From NCBI GenBank assembly GCA_021845805.1, contig JAJZVD010000031.1:1-38472 (forward strand): a stretch of 38,472 nt of DNA, read 5' to 3'. Under the pieces are notes generated by a model that saw only the letters and a list, made by a program, of their open reading frames with translations, searched no databases and was not told where the DNA came from. Below are positions 33,220-38,472 of the stretch, in pieces. Source of the stretch: Pseudomonadota bacterium. GTDB taxonomy: Bacteria > Pseudomonadota > Alphaproteobacteria > Rhodobacterales > Rhodobacteraceae. The translations under genes and the position numbers were made by a program. Position 1 is the stretch's first letter. Each line of letters starts with the position of its first letter.

Positions 33220-33552
33220 ATGAACCTGACCCTGCCGCCAAAGGTCACAGATCGCGCCTTCGCGCGCCTGGCCGAGATCGCCGCCGCCACGGGCGAGCGG
33301 CTGCCGCTGCGCATTGCGGTCGAGGGAGGGGGCTGTTCGGGCTTTCAATACGACATCCGGCTCGATGCCCCGCAACCGGGCGATCTGGTGCTGGAAAAGG
33401 ATGGGCAGGCGGTGGTGGTGGACGAGGTCTCGCTGCCGTTTCTGACTAATGCGGTGATCGACTACACCGAGGAACTGATCGGCGCCCGCTTCGTGATCGA
33501 AAACCCCAACGCCACCTCGTCCTGCGGCTGCGGCACGTCCTTCTCGGTCTGA
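33220..33552 (+). CDS. Iron-sulfur cluster insertion protein, ErpA/IscA type
   Basis: A-type carrier that transfers [2Fe-2S]/[4Fe-4S] clusters to apoproteins, 110 residues. The three cluster cysteines are Cys39 (EGGGCSGFQY), Cys102 and Cys104 (SSCGCGTSF), with LVVDEVSLPFL-like VVVDEVSLPFLTNAVIDYTEEL in between. Whether it is ErpA, IscA or SufA cannot be told from sequence alone. A GTG nine bases upstream (33211), preceded by AAGGA, is an alternative start giving three extra residues (MFP). Confidence 0.92.
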   Translation: MNLTLPPKVTDRAFARLAEIAAATGERLPLRIAVEGGGCSGFQYDIRLDAPQPGDLVLEKDGQAVVVDEVSLPFLTNAVIDYTEELIGARFVIENPNATSSCGCGTSFSV

Positions 33553-33575
33553 CGCGGCGCAACGGGGGCTGAGTC

Positions 33576-33610
33576 CCGGGGGCTCTGCCCCCGGACCCCC
33601 GGGATACTTG
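33576..33610 (+). repeat. Rhodobacterales-type GC-rich intergenic repeat, copy 2
   Basis: 35 bases, CCGGGGGCTCTGCCCCCG then GACCCCCGGGATACTTG. It differs from the copy at 13460-13494 (minus strand) at two positions. It forms a hairpin and follows the iron-sulfur carrier gene by 24 bases, before xth. Confidence 0.8.
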
Positions 33611-33699
33611 ATGACAGAAAATGCAGGCGGGCGGGTCGTTTGCGGCCCCGGTTGCAAAAGGCGCCCCCGCGGCCTTAGATGCCGCAAAGGGAGACGCCG

Positions 33700-34479
33700 A
33701 TGAAAATTGCCACGTTCAACATCAACGGCGTGAAGGCCCGGATCGAGGCGCTGACGGCCTGGCTGGCCGAGGCGACGCCCGATGTGGCGCTGTTGCAGGA
33801 GATCAAGTCGGTCGACGAGGGGTTTCCGCGCGCCGAGCTGGAGGATCTGGGCTACCAGGTGGAAACGCATGGCCAGAAGGGGTTCAACGGCGTCGCGATC
33901 CTGTCGCGGCTGCGGCTGGAGGATGTGACGCGCGGCCTGCCGGGCGATGCGGAGGACGTGCAGGCGCGCTGGATCGAGGCGACGGTGACGGGGCGGCGCG
34001 CGGTCAGGCTGTGCGGGCTTTACCTGCCCAACGGCAATCCCGCGCCGGGGCCGAAGTTCGACTACAAGCTGGCCTGGATGGAGCGGATGCAGGCCCGCGC
34101 CGCGGCCTTGCTTGCGACCGAGGAGCCGGTGGTCTTCGCGGGCGACTACAACGTGATCCCCACCCCGCGCGATGCCGCCCATCCCGAGCAATGGGTGGAA
34201 GACGCGCTTTATCGCCCCGAGACCCGCGCGGCCTTCCGTCGGCTCTGTGCCCTGGGGCTGACCGATGCGATCCGCATGCGCCACCCCGAGGCCGCCCTTT
34301 ACACCTTCTGGGATTACCAGGGCCTGTCCTGGGAACGCAACAACGGCATCCGCATCGACCACCTGCTGTTGAGCCCGCAGGCGGCCGACCTGATGACCGA
34401 TTGCGGGATCGACAGCCAGGTGCGCGGCGGCGCCAAGCCATCGGATCATGTGCCCGTCTGGATCGAACTGGACGCCTGA
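33700..34479 (+). CDS. xth: Exodeoxyribonuclease III
   Basis: AP endonuclease and 3'-5' exonuclease of base-excision repair, 259 residues. The metal-binding Glu34 is in LLQEIKSVDEGFP; other active-site motifs are GLYLPNGNPAPGPKFDYKLAWM, GDYNVIPTPRD (with the catalytic Asp-Asn pair), and KPSDHVPVW with the terminal Asp-His. The start MKIATFNINGVKAR at 33700 has AAAGGGAG upstream; a longer frame to 33679 is unneeded. The 212 bases after it, up to the short-chain dehydrogenase gene, hold no convincing gene. Confidence 0.96.
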   Translation: MKIATFNINGVKARIEALTAWLAEATPDVALLQEIKSVDEGFPRAELEDLGYQVETHGQKGFNGVAILSRLRLEDVTRGLPGDAEDVQARWIEATVTGRRAVRLCGLYLPNGNPAPGPKFDYKLAWMERMQARAAALLATEEPVVFAGDYNVIPTPRDAAHPEQWVEDALYRPETRAAFRRLCALGLTDAIRMRHPEAALYTFWDYQGLSWERNNGIRIDHLLLSPQAADLMTDCGIDSQVRGGAKPSDHVPVWIELDA

Positions 34480-34691
34480 GGCGCGCGGCCGCGGCACGAT
34501 TTCCCGGCCGGGGCAGGCTTTCCCTGCTTGCCGCGGGGCGTCGCATCTGGCAGCTAGGCCGCAGGTTTCGCGGCGGGTGCCGATGCGCCCGCCCTGCCGG
34601 ACCGCCCTGCCCCGGGGCCGGTCGATGCGCCGACCGATTTCCACCGTCCCGCGGGGGGCCTGCGCGGGGAAAGCCAACTGCTGGAGTTGCC

Positions 34692-35339
34692 ATGACCGAC
34701 CGCATTGCCCTTGTGACCGGCGCCTCTCGGGGCCTGGGGTTCGCGCTGGCCGAAACGCTGGGGCGCCAGGGCTGGCATGTGGTGGCGGTGGCGCGGACCG
34801 TGGGCGGGCTCGAGGAGCTGGACGACCGGATCCAGGCGACGGGGGGGCACGCCACGCTGGCACCGATGGACGTGACGGTGGTCGACGCCATGCGCCAGCT
34901 TGGCCGCAGCATTTATGATCGCTGGGGCAAGGTCGACCTCTGGCTGCACCCGGCCATCCATGCCGCGCCGCTGAGCCCGGCGGGGCATATCGACGCCAAG
35001 GATCTGGCGAAATCGGTCGCAACCAACGTGACGGCCACCGCCACCCTGATCCAGATGATCGAGCCGCTGCTGCGCGCCGCGCCGCGCGGCACCGCGGTGG
35101 TCTATGACGATCCGCGCGCGGGCCAGCCGTTCTTCGGCGCCTATGGCGCGACCAAGGCCGCGCAGATCGCGCTGGTCAACAGCTGGCGGACGGAAAGCGT
35201 GAACGTGGGCCCGCGCGTGGTGGTGCAGACGCCCGCGCCGATGCCCACCGCGACGCGCGCGCGCTTCTTCCCGGGCGAGGACCGCAGCCGTCTGGCCAGT
35301 CCGCAGGCCGAGGCCGCGCGGCTTCTGGCGCTGCTCTAG
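34692..35339 (+). CDS. Short-chain dehydrogenase/reductase-like protein, atypical active site
   Basis: Rossmann-fold SDR-like protein, 215 residues. The dinucleotide loop TGASRGLG (9-16) and the YGATK motif with Tyr151 and Lys155 are present, as is Asp60 after strand 3. The NNAG motif is replaced by LHPAIHA, and the catalytic serine position reads VVYDDPRAG (no Ser). The protein is also shorter at the C-terminus than typical 250-residue SDRs. It may still bind NAD(P) but catalysis by the classical tetrad is doubtful. Precedes surE by 97 bases. Function unknown. Confidence 0.8.
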   Translation: MTDRIALVTGASRGLGFALAETLGRQGWHVVAVARTVGGLEELDDRIQATGGHATLAPMDVTVVDAMRQLGRSIYDRWGKVDLWLHPAIHAAPLSPAGHIDAKDLAKSVATNVTATATLIQMIEPLLRAAPRGTAVVYDDPRAGQPFFGAYGATKAAQIALVNSWRTESVNVGPRVVVQTPAPMPTATRARFFPGEDRSRLASPQAEAARLLALL

Positions 35340-35436
35340 CCTGCGCGCGCGGCGGCGGGGCCAAGGGCGGCAGCCCCCCGAGCCTTGTTCGCGCCGCCCC
35401 GCTCGACTAAGCAGGACGCCAGAAGAGGGGCCGGGA

Positions 35437-36222
35437 ATGCGCATATTGATCACGAACGACGACGGCATCAACGCGCCGGGGCTTGCGGTGCTTCAGGCCA
35501 TCGCGGACGAGGTGGCGGGCCCGGGCGGCGAGGTCTGGACCGTCGCGCCCGCCTTCGAGCAGTCGGGCGTGGGCCATTGCATCAGCTACACCCATCCGAT
35601 GATGATCGCCGAACTGGGCCCGCGCCGCTTTGCGGCCGAGGGTTCGCCCGCCGATTGCGTGCTGGCCGGGCTTTACGACGTGCTGGCCGGGCGGCGGCCG
35701 GATCTGGTGCTGTCGGGGGTGAACCGGGGCAACAACGCGGGCGAGAACACGCTGTATTCCGGCACCATCGGCGGCGCGATGGAAGCCGCGCTGCAAGGCG
35801 TGCCCGCCATCGCGCTGAGCCAGTTCATGGGCCCGCGGACCGAGGCGCTGGACAGCCCCTTCGAGGCGGCCGCCCATCATGGCGCGGGGCTGGTGCGCAA
35901 GCTTCTGGCCCATGGCGGCTGGGGCAATGGCGGCTACCGCACCTTCTACAACGTGAACTTCCCGCCCTGCGGCGCGGCCGAGGTGAAGGGCACGCAGGTG
36001 GCGGCGCAGGGCTTCCGCGACTACACTGCCTTCGGCGTCGAGCCGGTGCAAAGCCCCTCGGGGCGGCGGTTCCTGTGGATCAAGGGCGGTCCGCAGCATC
36101 GGCCCACCGGCCCCGGCACCGATGTGACGGCGAATGTCGAGGGCTATATCTCGGTCACGCCGATGCGGGCCGACCTGACCGCGCATGACCTGATGGCCGA
36201 CCTTCGGGGCGCGCTGGCATGA
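35437..36222 (+). CDS. surE: 5'/3'-nucleotidase SurE
   Basis: Survival protein with nucleotidase and exopolyphosphatase activity, 261 residues. The metal-binding start [16 protein letters not shown] (Asp8, Asp9) and [25 protein letters not shown] are the family hallmarks, with VNFPPC and [15 protein letters not shown] later. AGAGGGG precedes the ATG. Its stop overlaps the pcm start by four bases, the usual surE-pcm coupling. Confidence 0.97.
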   Translation: MRILITNDDGINAPGLAVLQAIADEVAGPGGEVWTVAPAFEQSGVGHCISYTHPMMIAELGPRRFAAEGSPADCVLAGLYDVLAGRRPDLVLSGVNRGNNAGENTLYSGTIGGAMEAALQGVPAIALSQFMGPRTEALDSPFEAAAHHGAGLVRKLLAHGGWGNGGYRTFYNVNFPPCGAAEVKGTQVAAQGFRDYTAFGVEPVQSPSGRRFLWIKGGPQHRPTGPGTDVTANVEGYISVTPMRADLTAHDLMADLRGALA

Positions 36223-36860
36223 CCGACGACCGCGAGCGGACCATGCGCTTTCTCTACGCGCTCCGCTCGAAGGGCGTGACCGACACGCGGGTGCTGGCGG
36301 CGATGGAACGGATCGACCGGGGCGCCTTCGTCAAGGGGCTCTTTGCCGAACGCGCCTATGACGACATGCCGCTGCCCATCGCCTGCGGCCAGACGATCAG
36401 CCAGCCCTCGGTCGTGGGGCTGATGAGCCAGGCGCTGGAGGTGGGGCCGCGCGACAAGGTGCTGGAGGTCGGCACCGGCTCGGGCTATCAGGCCGCGGTG
36501 TTGAGCGAGCTGGCGCGGCGGGTCTACACGATCGACCGCTATCGCCGCCTCGTGCGCGAGGCCGAAGAGGTGTTCCGCACGCTCGATCTGACCAACATCA
36601 CCGCGGTGACGGGCGATGGCAGCTTCGGGCTGCCCGAACAGGCCCCCTTCGACCGCATCATCGTGACCGCCGCGGCCGAAGACCCGCCCGGCCCCCTCTT
36701 GGCGCAGCTTCGGGTCGGGGGTATCATGGTGCTCCCCGTCGGGCAGTCGGGGGCCGTGCAGACCCTGATCCGGGTCACGCGGACGGAAAACGGATTTGAT
36801 TATCACGAGCTTCGCCCGGTACGCTTTGTGCCGCTGGTCGGCGGGCTTGGGCAAGAGTAA
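36219..36860 (+). CDS. pcm: Protein-L-isoaspartate O-methyltransferase
   Basis: Repairs isoaspartyl residues of aged proteins by SAM-dependent methylation, 213 residues, cytoplasmic. The PCMT start RMVEEQ-like region is [32 protein letters not shown]; the SAM loop is [44 protein letters not shown] and [17 protein letters not shown] follow. Overlaps surE by four bases; the NlpD-like gene begins 42 bases later. The pcm-nlpD neighbourhood is conserved in proteobacteria. Confidence 0.96.
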   Translation: MTDDRERTMRFLYALRSKGVTDTRVLAAMERIDRGAFVKGLFAERAYDDMPLPIACGQTISQPSVVGLMSQALEVGPRDKVLEVGTGSGYQAAVLSELARRVYTIDRYRRLVREAEEVFRTLDLTNITAVTGDGSFGLPEQAPFDRIIVTAAAEDPPGPLLAQLRVGGIMVLPVGQSGAVQTLIRVTRTENGFDYHELRPVRFVPLVGGLGQE

Positions 36861-36901
36861 GCCAAGGCCCGGGTCTACCGGGCACGGACAGGGGGCAAGG
36901 C

Positions 36902-38143
36902 ATGGCAGTGACACGGACGGCAATCCACCGGAACCTGTTGATGTGCGCGGGCGTGCTGGCGCTTGCCGCCTGCAACGGCAATGCGCCGCGCGACTGGGAT
37001 CTGCGCGGGATGGGCGGCAGCAACGCCTTCAACACCGCCGGGGCGGCCGAACAGGCGACGCTGGCGCGGCCACAGCCGGACAACCGGGGGGTCATCAGCT
37101 ACCCCGGCTATCAGGTGGTCGTGGCCAAGCGCGGCGACACGGTGGCCAGCATCGCAAGCCGTCTGGGCCTGGCGGCCGCCGACCTTGCCCGCTACAACGC
37201 GATCGACCCGAACGCCCCGCTGAACGACGGCGCGGTGATCACCCTGCCCGGCCGCGTCTCGGAACCCTCGCCCGCCACGGGCGCGGTGACCACCGGGCCG
37301 CTGGAACCGCCTGCGGCGGATGGCAAGATCGACATCACCGCGCTGGCGACCGGCGCGCTTGACCGGGCGCAGGCCAGCGGCGACACCGGGGCGACCGCGG
37401 CGCCGACCACCACCGCGACGGCCTCGGCCGCCGGGGCGCCGAAGCCCGCGCTGCCCAACACCAACGCCACCCAGCCGATCAAGCACAAGGTGGCCCGCGG
37501 CGAGACGGCCTATACGATCGCCCGGCTCTACAACATCCCGGTACGCGCGCTGGCCGACTGGAACGGGCTTGGGCCCGACCTTGCGGTGCACGAAGGGCAG
37601 ATCCTGCTGATCCCGGTGATCGACACGTCGAAGCCTGCCGCCGCCGCACCCGTGACGGCGCCGGGCCAGCAATCGCCCGCGCCCGAGCCGCCAAGCGCCG
37701 CGCAGCCGCTGCCGGCCGCGACGCCGCCCGCCGCCAGCGCCCCGACCAAGCTGCCGGCGTCGCCCAATCTGGGCAAGGATGCCACCCAGGCCAGCGCGGC
37801 GGCCTTCATCATGCCGGTCGACGGCAAGATCATCCGCCCCTTCACCAAGAAGGGCGAAGGGATCGACATCGGCGCCGCGGCGGGCACGGCGGTCAAGGCC
37901 TCGTCGGACGGGACGGTGGCCGCGATCACCAAGGATACCGAAGGCTTCCCCATCGTGGTGATCCGCCATGCCAACAACATCCTGACCGCCTACCAGCGGA
38001 TCGACGGGGTGACGGTGAAGAAGGGCGACACGGTGAAACGTGGGCAGAAGATCGCGGTGGTCCGGCAGGGCGACCCGGCCTTCCTGCACTTCGTCGTCTC
38101 GCAGGGGGTGGACCCGGTCGACCCGGCAACGGTGCTGAAGTAA
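36902..38143 (+). CDS. nlpD: NlpD-like lipoprotein with two LysM domains and a degenerate LytM domain
   Basis: Murein hydrolase activator type protein, 413 residues. A lipobox LAAC at 21-24 makes Cys24 the lipidated residue. Two LysM modules (about 70-116, GYQVVVAKRGDTVASIASRLG; about 194-239, HKVARGETAYTIARLYNIP) bind peptidoglycan. A long Pro/Ala linker (241-300) precedes the C-terminal LytM/M23 domain (302-413). In that domain three of five catalytic and zinc positions are lost (first His is Gly318, middle His is Arg366, another His is Phe394), leaving Asp322 and His396, so it should be inactive as a protease. This resembles E. coli NlpD, which activates the amidase AmiC at the septum. Confidence 0.9.
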   Translation: MAVTRTAIHRNLLMCAGVLALAACNGNAPRDWDLRGMGGSNAFNTAGAAEQATLARPQPDNRGVISYPGYQVVVAKRGDTVASIASRLGLAAADLARYNAIDPNAPLNDGAVITLPGRVSEPSPATGAVTTGPLEPPAADGKIDITALATGALDRAQASGDTGATAAPTTTATASAAGAPKPALPNTNATQPIKHKVARGETAYTIARLYNIPVRALADWNGLGPDLAVHEGQILLIPVIDTSKPAAAAPVTAPGQQSPAPEPPSAAQPLPAATPPAASAPTKLPASPNLGKDATQASAAAFIMPVDGKIIRPFTKKGEGIDIGAAAGTAVKASSDGTVAAITKDTEGFPIVVIRHANNILTAYQRIDGVTVKKGDTVKRGQKIAVVRQGDPAFLHFVVSQGVDPVDPATVLK

Positions 38144-38472
38144 CGCGTGGCCGGGCGGCTCGGCTGGGGGTTGGGGCTGTGGCGCCTGCCCACCCCGCCT
38201 CTCACCACAGAGGGCCATCGCCCGACCGCGGGTGGGCGCTGCTGCGGTGACGGTCTGCGCTTCCGGGTGAGGCCCCTCCCGCGGGTGAGCCTGCGCGGTT
38301 CGGCTTGGGGAGCGCCCGCCCTACGGGGCGGTCGGGCGCTGGCCCTGGGGGGCACCTTCGGTGCTGCTCCCCCGGGCCGGGTGGAGGCGCGTCGCCCGTC
38401 CACGCCGTCTCTCGCGACCCAGAGGCCGAGCCCCGCCCGTCATGGCAATCGCACACCCGTCCCCGACACGCT
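38144..38472. other. Gene-poor end of window with hairpins and a degenerate repeat
   Basis: 329 bases with no credible gene. A hairpin at 38311-38340 (AGCGCCCG / CGGGCGCT arms) and a compound hairpin at 38341-38378 with a TTCG-capped core (GCACC-TTCG-GTGC inside GGCCC...GGGCC) are adjacent. Two similar 21-base segments, 38183-38203 and 38393-38413, match at 17 of 21 positions. An ATG near 38440 lacks a ribosome site and is not called. Confidence 0.55.

Noticed and set aside
34558-34695. Open frame ending in a TGA that overlaps the SDR start (ATGA style)
   Set aside because: It follows an in-frame TAG and contains no ATG or GTG and no usable start; probably chance, at most a relic of an upstream gene end.
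38202-38456. 84-codon minus-strand frame and an ATG near 38440 on the plus strand at the window end
   Set aside because: No ribosome site, low-complexity Pro/Arg composition; the plus-strand frame is cut after about ten codons and cannot be judged.

Overview
The window is about 38.5 kb of very GC-rich chromosomal DNA from an alphaproteobacterium, most likely a Rhodobacteraceae member (Rhodobacter, Paracoccus, Rhodovulum or a relative). Pointers are the F1FO-ATPase zeta subunit (DUF1476), a BHMT-type betaine-homocysteine methyltransferase, an RNase E whose S1 domain is split by a long insertion and whose tail is rich in Ala, Glu and Pro, and a GC-rich intergenic repeat of the kind common in Rhodobacterales. 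No tRNA, rRNA, CRISPR array, phage gene or transposase was seen. Almost all of it reads as core genome. Very long open frames opposite the real genes are a side effect of the GC content.

Positions 1-8242: a minus-strand envelope and translation operon in the order pyrH, frr, uppS, cdsA, dxr, rseP, a 46-residue membrane peptide gene, and bamA (cut by the window edge). It joins ribosome recycling and UMP kinase to undecaprenyl, CDP-diacylglycerol and isoprenoid synthesis, site-2 proteolysis and outer-membrane protein assembly. miaA diverges from pyrH. Positions 8351-15607: an AraC-type regulator and a five-part peptide-type ABC importer (Tat-exported binding protein, two permeases, one fused double ATPase), all on the plus strand, with a strong hairpin after the binding-protein gene and a Rhodobacterales repeat before the ATPase gene.

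Positions 15684-23497: a small lytic transglycosylase, ssb, a cytochrome P450 overlapping a membrane-anchored serine hydrolase, ccdA, a TusA-like protein and RNase E, whose gene has a roughly 430-base structured upstream region. Positions 23928-27440: a zinc-ribbon/transmembrane peptide and a DctB/DctD-like two-component pair. The regulator lacks the GAFTGA loop that contacts sigma-54 and has an inverted Walker B acidic pair.

Positions 27486-33552: a purine run purC-purS-(zinc alcohol dehydrogenase)-purQ on the minus strand; the ATPase zeta subunit and bmt on the plus strand; then dgt (minus) and an ErpA/IscA-type iron-sulfur carrier (plus). Positions 33700-38143, all plus: exonuclease III (xth), a short-chain dehydrogenase-like protein lacking the usual serine, surE, pcm and an NlpD-like lipoprotein with a degenerate LytM domain. 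The last 329 bases hold no convincing gene but contain compound hairpins and a degenerate direct repeat.

No clearly novel multi-gene system is present. The best leads are the GAFTGA-less DctD, the P450/hydrolase pair, the unannotated-size membrane peptide between rseP and bamA, and the RNase E insertion and leader.
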